Below are positions 37,209 through 47,555 of a DNA stretch of 64,000 bases, piece after piece. The translations under genes and the position numbers were made by a program. The stretch covers positions 1,612,001-1,676,000 of the forward strand of contig CM020620.1 in assembly GCA_009829735.1 (NCBI GenBank), in the 5' to 3' direction. Source of the stretch: Pyropia yezoensis (taxonomy: Eukaryota; Rhodophyta; Bangiophyceae; Bangiales; Bangiaceae). The notes beneath the pieces are model-generated. The model did no database searches. It was not told the DNA's origin and saw only the letters and a list, made by a program, of their open reading frames with translations. Position 1 is the stretch's first letter. Every line of letters starts with the position of its first letter.

Positions 37209-40200
37209 TCACCCCCAGCCCGTCCGGTGCGCTGGCTGGGATGCCTTCCAGTTGGCCGCTGCCGCCCCGTCCCACGAAGGCTGCGCCGGCGGGACGTCGT
37301 GGCCATAGCGGCCGGCACCCCCCCCACGTGCCCCAGCCATATGGGACGGTTGGCCACTGCCACGCCCAGGAGGTCCGCGGTCGGCCGAGTAGGCTGGCGG
37401 CGTCGGCGTGCCGCCACCGCCGCGAGCGCCCGCGTCGGCCGATGGCGAGGCACCGGCAGGCACCGGCGGCGGCGGCGGCGGGGAACTACCGACGGGGGAA
37501 TACGGCATGTACCCACCGCTGCAGCCGCCATGGCCAATGCCTTCCGTGGGGAGTCGCGCCAAGGCGTGCCGGCCGTGGCTGCCGCGCCCACCGTCGCGCT
37601 CACGGGTGCTTCCACCACCATGCACATCGGGGGTACGGGGCCGGGACCACTGGCGGACGCCATTCCCAGCAGCCGAAGCAGCAGCGGCGGCCGCGGACGC
37701 AGCAGCGGCGGCCGCGGACGCAGCAGCAGCCGCCATCACCACAGGGGACCGGGGTTGGTGGGCGCCACCGCCGCCCAGGTCTGATGGGCGGACCACCGTC
37801 GACAGGTCGAGGCCAACCGAGCGGGTGCGACCACCTCGACGGGAGGGGCCAGCCCTGCCGTCACCGACACCACCTGCGCGAGTGGCGCGAGCGCTTCCAA
37901 GGCCACCCGCCCCACCGACGGGGAGGTCATCTTCAGGGCAAAACGGGGGTGGAACGCCAGCTGCTGGTGGACCCTGCCCGCCATGCGGCGGGTGGCTACC
38001 GCGATGGGCCGGGTGGCCTCCACCGACCGATGGCAGCCCGTCGTCCTCGGGACAGTAGCGCGGCATCTGCCAAGGTAAATGGCCATGCCCCCCTTGTTGT
38101 GCCCCCGCCCCCGGTCCTGGCGGGTGGGCAGACCCGCCAAATGCGCCACCACCGCCGGCACGAGGGGATACAAAAGGCCCCGCTGCACCAAGGGGTACCG
38201 CATGTGGCGACGCATGCACCGCATCGTGGCGCTTGAAAGACGGGGTGGGCGCGAAGCCACTCTCCCCAGACCAAGAGGACTGCAGGTCGGAGAAATCAAA
38301 CGCACCAGTGGGGGCCATCTGCCTGACACCGATCGCGCCGCCCCCACCACTGAGGACGCCGCCAACGCCAGCGTCGCCGGCGCCTCCTCCCCCACCGCCG
38401 CCACCACTCTGCTCTTCCTCCCGAACCTGCTCCATATAGGCCAGCCGCTCCGCCTCCATCTGCTCCAGTCGCTCCAACTCCTCCTGCTGCGAGGACACCG
38501 CGGTAGCTTGCTGCCCGCCATGTGGGAGCTGCGCGTGGTGTTGTTGTTGAGAGGCTTGCTGCTGGGCCAACTGCTGTTGGTGGGCCAGCTGTTGCTGATG
38601 CTGCTGCTGCACCAGCTGCTGCTGCTGCTGCTGCTGCTGTTGATGCTGATGCTGCTGCTGCTGCTGCTGCTGCTGTAACCGCGTCTGTGACTCAGCCGCA
38701 GCCGCCGCAGCGGCGGCAGTAGCGGCGGCTGTTGCCGCCGCCGCCGATTGTTCCCGTCTCTCTCCTTCCATCAGCATCTCCTGTCGCTTGAGGTGGTCGG
38801 CCACAAAACCCGGCGCCACCGCGTGCGCGGTCGCCACAGGGTCATTGCCCATGAGGTCAGGGATGGCACCGCCAACTGCAGCGGCTGCGATTGCGGCTCC
38901 GAGACCCGTCGCGGCAGGGGGGGGCGCGCCGCTGACTCCACCACCGCCGATGCCACCACCACCCACGCTTCTACCGCCAACGCTGTCGCTGCCAGACATG
39001 TCTGGGACGGGGAGGTTGGGCTTGATGCGGTTGGCCTTCATGAACCCTGTCAGCTGGGTGGGTACCTCGGCAAGAACGGCGGCAGCCAGCGCACGTGGGT
39101 CCCGCTTGGCGTCGCGCACCGCACAAAACTGGACAATATCCCGAGCGGCCACGCGCTCGCCGCTGCGAAGCAGCCGGTCGTCCGAGTCGAGGATGGCCAT
39201 CCGCGAAAAATCCTCGTCCCCGATCCCCACAATGATGATGGACAGGGGCAGCACGGACGCGCCAACCACCTCAGCAATGGTCTCTCGCATGTCTGATACA
39301 ACCCCGTCGGTGAGGATGAGCAGGATGGTGTACTGCTGGTCGGCTTGGGTGACCCGCCCCGACGCGAGAGTAGCCACATGCCGCACCAGGTCGGCAAACA
39401 CGGTCGGCCCGTACAGTTGCACCTCATCCAGGGTGCGGCGGTACGCCTCCAGCACCCCCTCAATGCCCTGACACAGAGCCGCCTCAGGGCCGTCGCCCAC
39501 GCCAAGTGGGAAGCAGTGGGACACATGGTATTCGGGAGGCACCCGCGCACCAAAGCCATAGCACGCAAACACCTGCTCGTGCACGTACGCAGAGAGGATG
39601 TCCACCACCGACCGCAGGGTCCACTCATAGTCGTTGGGCTCAGCGCCGCCCACATAATGCAGGGAGGACGGGTCCGCGTGGGCGTCCCCGTTGGAAGACG
39701 TAAAGTCGACGCCAATCGCCAGCCGAATGCGGCAGCCGCCGGCTACAAAGTCGAGGAAGGACGGCTCCTTGATCTCTCGCACCCCGTACACGGTCATGGC
39801 GCCCGTCTTGACGAACTCCCCCGCCGCGGCGCCCCCGACCGCCGCCGCGGACCCGACAGGCGTGAAGTCCGTGTGGCTGTCCGCCGTAATGGCCGCCGTG
39901 TATGCCGCGGGGGGAGCCCCAGCGTCCTCATTGGAGGCGGTCCCCCCCCCCGGCAGCAAGCCGCCGCCCGGGCCGCCCGCCCCCCCCGACGTCGACGCCC
40001 CCGTCACGGTGGAGGAGCTGCCACCCGCGCCGCCCCTCTCGGCCGAGTGCTTGCGGGAAAAAAGGCCGCCCAGGCGGCGGGTGGTGGTGCCCTTGGGCGC
40101 GTGGTACACCCCCACGGCGACCTCAGAGCCGACGCCCAAGCCGACCAGGTCGGCAAAGCAGGTGGTAATCTCGGAATGCAAGCGGTGCGCGTCCTGGGAA

Positions 40201-40931
40201 CGTCCCCGGTCTTCCATGAAGCGGATGGTCAGCTCCCGGTGGTCGTCCCCGCGGGTGAGCGTCTCGCCATCGACAAACACGCTCTTGAAGCGCATCCGCC
40301 GGTCCGCACACCGCGTCGCCTCGGAGCGGTACACGTCAATGGTGCCGCCCCCCCCGTCGCGATGCCGGGAAATGACAAAGTACCGCCGCACATTGTCCGA
40401 CGCCCGCTGCGCGAGGCGGAGGCCCAGGTCCATGTACACCATCTTTTTGGTGGTGCTCACCTCCTCGCCTGTCAGACTGACAAACCCACACTGCCGCCGC
40501 CGCGCGGCGGCGTTGACCAGGTTCAGCTTGATGCACCGGCCGGGGGAGGTGACGATCTGCGCGAGCGCACACTCGGCCGCGCCGATAAAGTCGTGCTTGC
40601 GCAGGTCTGACGACGGGCTATCCCGGTCATAGACGGCGACGCGGAGCTCCTGCAGCTGCTCAAACGCGTAGGGGAGCTCAAAAGACGACACGAACCGGGG
40701 GTTGACCGTGTCTTTGAGCGTCTCAGTGCGGCCCAGCTCCACGTACTTGCTCTGCCGCGCCGCCCGGATGTACAGCACCGCAAACGGGTCCGACTTGGAC
40801 ATGACGTCCCGGTCCGCAAGGCGCTCCCCGGAAATGTGGACGACCACCCGCGTCATGCCGGCAGACGCGCCACCCACGGACGGCACATCGGCGGCGGCCC
40901 GCCGGGTGGCGGAGCGGGGGCGTGACGCCAT
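37209..40931 (-). CDS. copine-like protein (C2-C2-vWA) with long low-complexity tail, 1240 aa
   Basis: Copines are Ca2+-dependent phospholipid-binding proteins that move to membranes. The ATG at 40931 (MASRPRSATRR) opens an uninterrupted frame. C2A spans about residues 27-145 (MSKSDPFAVLYI, TLKDTVNPRF, VYDRDS) with the Asp-rich Ca2+ loops. A weaker C2B spans about 150-290. The copine-type vWA domain spans about 400-640 (AIGVDFTSSNG MIDAS loop, GFGARVPP, GIEGVLEAY, VQLYGPT, LLILTDGVVSDM, SIIIVGIGDEDF, RDIVQF, EVPTQL). Normal copines end near here at 530-580 residues. This one adds about 600 residues of Gly/Pro/Ala with a Gln/His tract around 740-790 (CTG/CAG repeat at about 38590-38680). The gene has no introns that I can see. 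Confidence 0.9.
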   Translation of the reverse strand: MASRPRSATRRAAADVPSVGGASAGMTRVVVHISGERLADRDVMSKSDPFAVLYIRAARQSKYVELGRTETLKDTVNPRFVSSFELPYAFEQLQELRVAVYDRDSPSSDLRKHDFIGAAECALAQIVTSPGRCIKLNLVNAAARRRQCGFVSLTGEEVSTTKKMVYMDLGLRLAQRASDNVRRYFVISRHRDGGGGTIDVYRSEATRCADRRMRFKSVFVDGETLTRGDDHRELTIRFMEDRGRSQDAHRLHSEITTCFADLVGLGVGSEVAVGVYHAPKGTTTRRLGGLFSRKHSAERGGAGGSSSTVTGASTSGGAGGPGGGLLPGGGTASNEDAGAPPAAYTAAITADSHTDFTPVGSAAAVGGAAAGEFVKTGAMTVYGVREIKEPSFLDFVAGGCRIRLAIGVDFTSSNGDAHADPSSLHYVGGAEPNDYEWTLRSVVDILSAYVHEQVFACYGFGARVPPEYHVSHCFPLGVGDGPEAALCQGIEGVLEAYRRTLDEVQLYGPTVFADLVRHVATLASGRVTQADQQYTILLILTDGVVSDMRETIAEVVGASVLPLSIIIVGIGDEDFSRMAILDSDDRLLRSGERVAARDIVQFCAVRDAKRDPRALAAAVLAEVPTQLTGFMKANRIKPNLPVPDMSGSDSVGGRSVGGGGIGGGGVSGAPPPAATGLGAAIAAAAVGGAIPDLMGNDPVATAHAVAPGFVADHLKRQEMLMEGERREQSAAAATAAATAAAAAAAAESQTRLQQQQQQQQHQHQQQQQQQQQLVQQQHQQQLAHQQQLAQQQASQQQHHAQLPHGGQQATAVSSQQEELERLEQMEAERLAYMEQVREEEQSGGGGGGGGAGDAGVGGVLSGGGGAIGVRQMAPTGAFDFSDLQSSWSGESGFAPTPSFKRHDAVHASPHAVPLGAAGPFVSPRAGGGGAFGGSAHPPGPGAGAQQGGHGHLPWQMPRYCPEDDGLPSVGGGHPAHRGSHPPHGGQGPPAAGVPPPFCPEDDLPVGGAGGLGSARATRAGGVGDGRAGPSRRGGRTRSVGLDLSTVVRPSDLGGGGAHQPRSPVVMAAAAASAAAAAASAAAAAASAAGNGVRQWSRPRTPDVHGGGSTRERDGGRGSHGRHALARLPTEGIGHGGCSGGYMPYSPVGSSPPPPPPVPAGASPSADAGARGGGGTPTPPAYSADRGPPGRGSGQPSHMAGARGGGAGRYGHDVPPAQPSWDGAAAANWKASQPAHRTGWG
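38590..38683 (-). repeat. CAG/CTG triplet tract encoding poly-Gln/His in copine
   Basis: Interrupted CTG triplets on the plus strand, giving runs of Gln with His on the minus strand. Such tracts are prone to length change and are probably polymorphic. Confidence 0.75.
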
Positions 40932-41300
40932 GGCAGCAACGGCAAGCGCCAGACACGGCCGTCAACCGATAGCGCGGGGATAAAGGCGGGGGGGGGGACG
41001 CGGGGGGGGGGGGGGGGGCGCCACCCGCCGGCTGCTCCCGCCCGTCGGTACCCACGGCGGCTGGCCGGCTGGCGCGCCCCCAGACCAGCGCGCGTGGGCG
41101 GCGCGCCCACGTCAGGCCGGTACAGCAGCCCCGCAGCCCCGACGGCGCCCACGTCACCAGGCAGTCCGGCGGGCGCTATGGACCTGGTCACTCCCCCCTC
41201 TCGCGCCCCTCCCAACCCCCCGCCGGTGATGTCCGGTCCTCAGCGCCAGCGCCCACCAGGTCCGCCAGGCCAGGCCGACAGGGTGAGCGGCGCATCCAAC

Positions 41301-41301
<1 letters not shown>

Positions 41302-41336
<35 letters not shown>
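41302..41336 (+). repeat. poly(C) run, about 35 bases
   Basis: Uninterrupted C, closely followed by long G tracts. It can form i-motif or G-quadruplex structures on opposite strands and is error-prone in assembly. Confidence 0.8.
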
Positions 41337-41338
<2 letters not shown>

Positions 41339-43001
41339 CCGCCGCCCGGGGGGGGGGTGGGGGGGGGGGGGGCAGATGGGGGGGGAGGAGGCGCGAGGGG
41401 GGGTCACTTGCGGGCGGCCCCTCGGTCGCGGCTGCCCTCCCACCCACCCGCGCTCTAGGGAGCTCCCGCCCGCTCCGCACCGCCAGTCGCTGCGGCAAAG
41501 GTGCCGGCGCTGCCCCCCCCCCGCCGGCTCCCGCCCGCCCTACCTCAAAACAACAAGGACACCGGCCGCGCTCGCGCCGTCGCGGCAACGACAGACCCGA
41601 GACGGGCCACAGGTGGACGGGTGCGAGGCGACGGCCGCCCACACAGGGTGGCACCCCGCTCACGGGGGGCGCGGGGGTAGCCACCCACGCGCCCTGGGGG
41701 GTTGGTGGGGGGGGGCGACCCGCCGGTGCGTGCGCGGCGCGGCGCCGCCACACGGGACAAGCTGGGAGCGGCGGCGGTGCCACACAGACCCGCCCCCTCC
41801 CTCTGCCCCCCCCCGCCCCGCCGCCTCTTCCCCCAGCCGCAGGGGTTCACTTCACGTACGTAGCAGCACTGCCCCCCCCCCCCCCCCCCCCAGCCGGCCC
41901 ACCAACCGGCGGCGCCACCCCCAAGCCCCGCAGGTGGTGGTGGCGTCCGCGTCCCGCCGCCCGCCGCCCGCCGCCCCGTCCGCCCCACCAAACCGGCCGC
42001 CCCCCCCCCCCACCTCAGCCCAGCAGAGCAAGCAGGGGGGAGCGACCGCCAGCGCGGGCGCCCCGACCGCGGCGGGGCGCGGCGCGGCGCGGCGGGCGCC
42101 GTCGACTCCGGCGCGCCGGCAGGCCGTGGCGGCGGCAGAGGCACGCCGCCACCCCCCCCCCCCCCCGGACACCGCCAGGCCACCCGTGCGACAGAGCGGG
42201 AGAGAGGGAGGGCAGCGGGCGGGAGGAAGAGGGGGGGGGGCGGGGGGAGGGGGGGGGCTGCGCGCCCCCACGGGCGCGGCGGCCACGCCGTGCCGCGGCG
42301 CGTTGGCCGTAGCGCAGTCGCGTTCTCCGGGGGGGGGGAGGGGGGGGGGGAAGGAATGAGATGGGGCGGCGGGCGGGGGGGGGCGGGGGGGGGTGGGGGG
42401 GGAGGAGTGGTGGGGTGGCGGCCGCGCGGCGGCGGCGGCGCCCGACGCGTCGTCGTGGCCCGCGGCGTCGGTCGTCGGCAAGCGGCCCGGGCTGCCGCGT
42501 CCGCCTCCCCCCCCCCACCCCACGCACGCCGCCCCGCTCTACCCTCCCTCTTGCACCGCGACGCGCTGCGGCGGCAGCGCGCCGGGAGACGGGAGCGCCC
42601 CGACGCGGGGGCGCCACGCGGGCGGGAGGGTGGCGGGGAGGGGGGGCGGCGGCGGCGGTGGGGGTGTGTGTCCCGGTCGCCGCGCCCGGCACCGCCTCGC
42701 TAGCACCACGGCCGCCCGCCGCGCCGCCACCGTTTGCCGAGGAGAGCCCACCGCGCCCGCGACCCCCCACCGCTTCCCTCTCTCCCGCCGCCTCCTCCAG
42801 GGCAGGGGCGCCCCTGCCCGGGCTCGCTGCCCCTGCCAACCCCGCTGCTCCGCTCCCCCACACGGGGCGCGTCCCCCCCTACCCCCCCACCTCCCCTCCC
42901 CCCCCCCCCCCACAAGCCCCCCCCCCCCCCTCGCTCTCTCTCCCTCGCGCCTTCCCCCTCACGTCCTGGCGGCCCGGGCGCGGGGCCACGCGGGGAAACG
43001 A

Positions 43002-43062
43002 AAAAAATGACACCCGCCACGGGGAGCGGCCGCGTCGCGCTTGCGCGGCAGTGTCATTTTTT
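43002..43062. repeat. 12-bp perfect inverted repeat with 37-bp spacer
   Basis: AAAAAATGACAC at 43002-43013 and GTGTCATTTTTT at 43051-43062. The spacer is GC-rich (CGCCACGGGGAGCGG...). The AT-rich arms stand out in a GC-rich region. Confidence 0.6.
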
Positions 43063-43910
43063 GGGGGGAGGTGAGAGACGAGGCCGCGCGGCGTAGCGAG
43101 GTGCGGACTGGCGTGGGGGGGTGGGGGCGCACCGCCGCCGCGCTCCCCCTCCACCAACGCGGATGCGGCCAATGGCGTACCCGGAACGCCGGGTCACCAA
43201 TGGCGCATGACGTGGGCGACCGCCAACGGGCGGGAGGCGCCCGGGCAACGATGGGCGCGGCGGCGGTTTGTCAGCATGTCAGCTGTCGACGGCTGACTTT
43301 GCGGTACTTGCTTGTTGCTGGATTGATTCGCAATTGGAGCATGGACCGGGCTGTCGCAGCCCCCACCCGGTCATCAGCAAGAGGTACGCGCCGCTGCGAC
43401 GGTCCCCACCAGGCAGGGGTGCGTTTCTCTCTTTCTTTTCTTGTAACGGCAGGCGAGGACGTCTTCCAACAACAGTTCCACTCGTGTGTCATACGCCAGA
43501 GCTGGCGGCGACCGCTATCCGAAGGGAAGGTGGTGGGTGGTTGTAGGCGTGGTAGGGGAGCGGCGCCCGCGACCGGGCCGTCCCTGCGGGCTCGTCCCCC
43601 CGTGCAGCCGGTGGGCTAGCCACGCCACCACCAACCGGGCGACCAAAGAGGGGGAGCGCCACACGTTGTCGATGCCCAGCCGCCAGGGTCGCTAGCTTGC
43701 GTGACAACCCACGGCACGCCTCCCTGGTTGGCGCCGGCGTAGGGAGGAGGGAGGCGTCGCGCCCGCGTCGCCCCCCGTCAGCCGACGAGCGTCCTTCGAG
43801 GGGACGGCCAACCTGACCGCCCGTCTCAACCGGGTGCCGCAAGTAAGCGGCCTCAGACCGGCCCCGCGGCTCCCATTGCGATCTTGCCCCCGTCATATGG
43901 GGCGATAGCC

Positions 43911-46900
43911 TCAATCCACATTTAGTGAGCAGTTGGTGGTCAGCGGTGCGAACACGGACGCTGAGTGGACGGTCGGGCGGGCTCCCCCCAAGGGCTTGAC
44001 CGCCTGCGCCACGTACGTCTTGAGGGTGCCCGCGTTGAAAGCGTCGAGCGCCTTGAGCACCTCCGCCGCTTCCGCAGGGGTGGGCCCAAAGAGGTCTAGT
44101 AAGGCCTCTGGAGTGTAGACGGGAGCGGCCGTGTCGTTGTCGGCCGCTGCCGCCGCGGGGGTGTCCCGATAGGCGGTGGGGATTCCGGGGGGCCCGCCAT
44201 GAGTGGCGGCGCCCAAGGATGGACCCTGGGGGGGGACGCTCGCACCGCAAACGCCCCGCACCAGGGGCCCGCCGTCACTGGCCCCGACGACCGCATCCGA
44301 ACCTGGCCCGGTGCCGCTGCCTCGGCCTCTGCCGCCCGGGTCATCCCCCTCCCCCCGATCTTGTCGCAAACGGTGGCGCACCAGAAACAACCGCATCGCG
44401 TCGGCCATACGCATGACGTCGCCCACGTATGCGGCGGGCTGGGTACGCGGCCGCCGCAGCCGCCGCGTCGACACCTCAAACGCCCGGGCATACAGGTCGA
44501 GCGTCCGCGCAGGGAGTTCCGCTTCAGACAGCCACGCCCGGTGGAGGGCCGTCGATGGGCACGCCAGGGACACGGCTACGCATTCGGCCACCGAGCGATG
44601 GAGGATGCTGTTCCAGCGGAGTGACCCAAACAACTCCATTAGCGTCAGTGGTACGGCCGAGGCGGCCAGCGCGGAGTGCGCCTCGGGGCAGTTAGAGGAG
44701 AAGGCAAGGGAAAGGAGGTCCAGGACGGCCAGGCGGGTGGAGCCCAGCGGACTCCGCACCCACTCATACGCCGTGCCGACCGGCGCGAGGAAAGACGGGG
44801 TGTCGGCCGCCGGGCCGCCCGCGCCAGCGTAAGCAGGCAGACAGAGCGGCGGGGCGGCCTTGGAATTCGTCCTGGAGGTGGACACCACGGACCCGGCAGA
44901 GATGGCCGAAGGAGGGCCGCCAGGCATGGCAGGGGCGGGACAGTTGGACGATGGCGACGAGGGGGGCGTCGCCACCACCGACACGATGGACACTAATCCC
45001 GGATCCTTGGGCAACGCCGTCGGCGCGCCAGGAGAAATACGCGGGAGACCCCCGCCACCACCTCGGCCAGAGGCCTTGACGGGGGAGGCTGGGCTAGAGG
45101 AAGAGTTCCACGAGGGGGATACGGACGACAGAGGAGAGGACTGCAAATTCGGGGAAGACCGCCCGTGGGCAGGGCTTGCCGACGTGGCACCGTCGCCACC
45201 GCCACCTCCGCCTGAGCAGAAGGGCAACGCACCTGATGCCCTTCCCAATGGGGCGTCTCGTTGCGCCACCCTCCCCGCCGGCTCCCCTCCCGCCACCGAG
45301 GCTGCGATTCGCGATGTGCCTTGCCTTTGACCGCCCCCATCAACGTCCCCCACCCCCACCCCGCTGCGCAACACCCCTGCCAGCGCCGGGATACGCGCCG
45401 CTAGCTCCCGCTCCATTGGCCTCGTATCGAGCGCGGCCATCATGCCCCGGGTGCCCGGCAATGGGGACAGTGCACCCGCGCGGATGGTGCGAAACAGCTC
45501 GGTGAGGGCGCCGAGTGTTCGGCGGAGAGCCAGCCCCCCGTCGCGGGGTGCCGCGCCAAACGCCGTGTCCAATAGGGCACCCAGGTGAGCTGGACGAGTA
45601 ATGACACTGAGCCGGTCCACGAAGGCGCCCAGCCCCGCAGCAGTCGCCTTGTCGGGGGTCTTGGACGGTTCAAAGCGAAGCGGCGGAATGCAGCGGAGTG
45701 AGAGAGCAACCACCATGGAGAGGCAGTTTTCCATGGCAGCTTGCGAGTCGGGTGTGGCGGGTACCACGTTGACAGCGGCCTTAAAACGGCGGACCATGAG
45801 CTTCAACACGTCCGCGTCCGCCAACAGCACGACTCCCACGGCATTGGTAGCGCCGTACCGCAGGTCCTCGGGGGGAGCCATGGAGTAATAGCTCTTGGCC
45901 GAGAAGAGCGGTGGGAGGAGGTCAAAGACACAGCCGGCGCCCGCGCAAACGCTGAGCACGTCCGCAGCAAAAGAACGGCGCTTGGCAGCGGCTCTTGCAA
46001 ACTCATCGGGCGCGTCATTGAGGAGGGCCGCCAACAAGCGGGTCACCCGTTCGGCCACAACAGAGAGATCATTGGTCATCGTCGCCGCGGCGTGCTGTGG
46101 ATGAGGCGTCGGCGGGTGTACAGGCCCGACACAGGGCGTGTTTGCCGCCATCGCCATCCCGGCCGCCCACATGTCGCTAGTACAGGAGCGGCGGACGGGA
46201 CTATAGGGGTCATGCTGCAGACCCGAGAGCGCCGAGAAGCTGCTCGTCCACGGGAGGCCAGCGACCGACAGCGAGGACCCGCATGAAGGGGAGGGTGGCG
46301 CCCCGGCTGGCACCACGCCGACACCAAACGAGGGCACCGAGAGGCCGCCACTGCCTCCGCGTGTTGAGGTTGCCTCCGACGCCGCCGCGTTGCGCATACG
46401 CCCTGGTTCCGCATCGTCGGTCAGTGTCGGGCACTCGAGAAAACGGAAGAGGGGCTCTCGCAAATCTCCATTGAGAAGGATCGCCTTGCGAAACCGCGGC
46501 GGGCCGCTGACGAGCACGTCCATCACTACGGCCGTTCGATGGTCGTCGGCACGGCGGAGGACCACTCGGACGAGGGCTTCCAACACAGAAGGGCTGGCCA
46601 GGTGCTTAAATAGCACCTCCGAGTCGGCCTCATACAGGCGCTCCGACAGGGAAGCCATCGCGTCGAGAAGCACTTCGATAGGGTAATCCCCCTTGCGTAC
46701 CGCTGCCAAGACGCCCACAAACGCTTCGGCGGTAGTGGGCGACGAGGCGCCCCCGCCGGGCTCCCCGTCAGGTCCACTGCCGGACTTCCCACCGCCACTC
46801 CAGCCAGGGCTGCGACCCTGCCCGCCCCCGCCTCGCAACTTTGGCCGCCCATGGATCTTGCGGAAGCTCCGGCCGAGGCCCGACGTGAAGCGCCGAAAGT

Positions 46901-47555
46901 TGCCCCTGACCATCACCCGCGTGCGGGGGGAGGTCACCACGTCGTTCAGCGGGAGGCCACCACCACCACCGCCGCCGGCCACCACGGGCAGCAACAGAGG
47001 CTGCTGGAAGCGGGAGGTGGCGTACCGGCTCGAGTGCACATGCGGGTTGTCCCCAGCTTTGACGGGGTCTGACGTGGTGCGGGAGAAGGGGTTGCGGCTG
47101 CTGCCTGCGGCGCCTCCCCCATCACCACCACCGCCTCCTACGCCTCCCCAACCGCCGCCCCCACCACCACCCCCCCCGGCGGGACTCGATGCCCACGGTG
47201 GGGCGCGCCACCCGCCGCCCCCCCCCCCATCCCCCCCACGCCCCCCCCCGGTCTTTGCACGCAGTGCAAGCAAGGGCGCAGCGAGCACCCGCGGTACGTC
47301 CGCCCGCTCGCGGATGGGCGTGGACGCCACCTTTCGAAACGCCTCGGCCTCGTCCATCGGCCCGACGCTGCGTTGCCCTTCGCCGCCCGCCGCCACCGCT
47401 GCCGCGGCCGCTGTCACCGCCGTCGACGCCGCCAACGAAGCGGGCGTGGCTGCGAAGGTTCCCCCAGTCCCCTGGGTCGCCACCCCGACCCCCGGCGGGG
47501 ACAACCCCAAGGGCGGGGCAAAGGGGTTCCCGCCACCCTGCACCCGCCGCTTCAT
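43911..47555 (-). CDS. SAPS-family (PP6 regulatory subunit-like) protein, about 1214 aa
   Basis: SAPS proteins bind the Sit4/PP6 catalytic subunit and direct it to substrates. I took the ATG at 47555 (MKRRVQGGGNPF). The open frame extends to 47975, but those codons are Gly/Trp/Arg noise. An alpha-helical repeat starts near residue 275 (VLAAVRKGDYPIEVLLDAM, FKHLASPSVLEALVRVVL, VLVSGPPRFRKAILLNGDLREPLFRFLE) and continues with LSVVAERVTRLLAALLNDAP. After a Ser/Gly-rich linker, residues about 920-1030 have SPLGSTRLAVLDLLSLAF, LTLMELFGSLRWNSILHRSVAECV and WLSEAELPARTLDLY. These match the SAPS pattern of PLG-R, ...N-LH-V and ..EC-L. The poly-Gly/Pro insertions are typical of this genome. No intron is evident. 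The family call is by pattern, not by search. Confidence 0.62.
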   Translation of the reverse strand: MKRRVQGGGNPFAPPLGLSPPGVGVATQGTGGTFAATPASLAASTAVTAAAAAVAAGGEGQRSVGPMDEAEAFRKVASTPIRERADVPRVLAAPLLALRAKTGGGRGGDGGGGGGWRAPPWASSPAGGGGGGGGGWGGVGGGGGDGGGAAGSSRNPFSRTTSDPVKAGDNPHVHSSRYATSRFQQPLLLPVVAGGGGGGGLPLNDVVTSPRTRVMVRGNFRRFTSGLGRSFRKIHGRPKLRGGGGQGRSPGWSGGGKSGSGPDGEPGGGASSPTTAEAFVGVLAAVRKGDYPIEVLLDAMASLSERLYEADSEVLFKHLASPSVLEALVRVVLRRADDHRTAVVMDVLVSGPPRFRKAILLNGDLREPLFRFLECPTLTDDAEPGRMRNAAASEATSTRGGSGGLSVPSFGVGVVPAGAPPSPSCGSSLSVAGLPWTSSFSALSGLQHDPYSPVRRSCTSDMWAAGMAMAANTPCVGPVHPPTPHPQHAAATMTNDLSVVAERVTRLLAALLNDAPDEFARAAAKRRSFAADVLSVCAGAGCVFDLLPPLFSAKSYYSMAPPEDLRYGATNAVGVVLLADADVLKLMVRRFKAAVNVVPATPDSQAAMENCLSMVVALSLRCIPPLRFEPSKTPDKATAAGLGAFVDRLSVITRPAHLGALLDTAFGAAPRDGGLALRRTLGALTELFRTIRAGALSPLPGTRGMMAALDTRPMERELAARIPALAGVLRSGVGVGDVDGGGQRQGTSRIAASVAGGEPAGRVAQRDAPLGRASGALPFCSGGGGGGDGATSASPAHGRSSPNLQSSPLSSVSPSWNSSSSPASPVKASGRGGGGGLPRISPGAPTALPKDPGLVSIVSVVATPPSSPSSNCPAPAMPGGPPSAISAGSVVSTSRTNSKAAPPLCLPAYAGAGGPAADTPSFLAPVGTAYEWVRSPLGSTRLAVLDLLSLAFSSNCPEAHSALAASAVPLTLMELFGSLRWNSILHRSVAECVAVSLACPSTALHRAWLSEAELPARTLDLYARAFEVSTRRLRRPRTQPAAYVGDVMRMADAMRLFLVRHRLRQDRGEGDDPGGRGRGSGTGPGSDAVVGASDGGPLVRGVCGASVPPQGPSLGAATHGGPPGIPTAYRDTPAAAAADNDTAAPVYTPEALLDLFGPTPAEAAEVLKALDAFNAGTLKTYVAQAVKPLGGARPTVHSASVFAPLTTNCSLNVD

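Larger units (their letters stand above)
40932..43910. other. GC-extreme spacer between copine and the SAPS gene
   Basis: It contains a run of 35 C at 41302-41336 followed by G-rich DNA (41347-41372), further C runs (41871-41890, 42001-42010, 42895-42930) and G runs (42225-42255, 42328-42350). All long ORFs here are Pro/Gly/Arg/Ala artefacts. A perfect 12-bp inverted repeat lies at 43002-43062. Two CCAAT boxes (near 43169 and 43197) and a TGACGTGG (near 43208) suggest a promoter of unknown direction. The region must hold the 5' leader of copine and the 3' end of the SAPS-like gene. Confidence 0.45.

Noticed and set aside
41094-42863. Frames of 200-420 codons on both strands between copine and the SAPS-like gene
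   Set aside because: They consist of homopolymeric Pro, Gly, Arg and Ala across C and G runs, overlap on both strands, and contain no recognisable motif.
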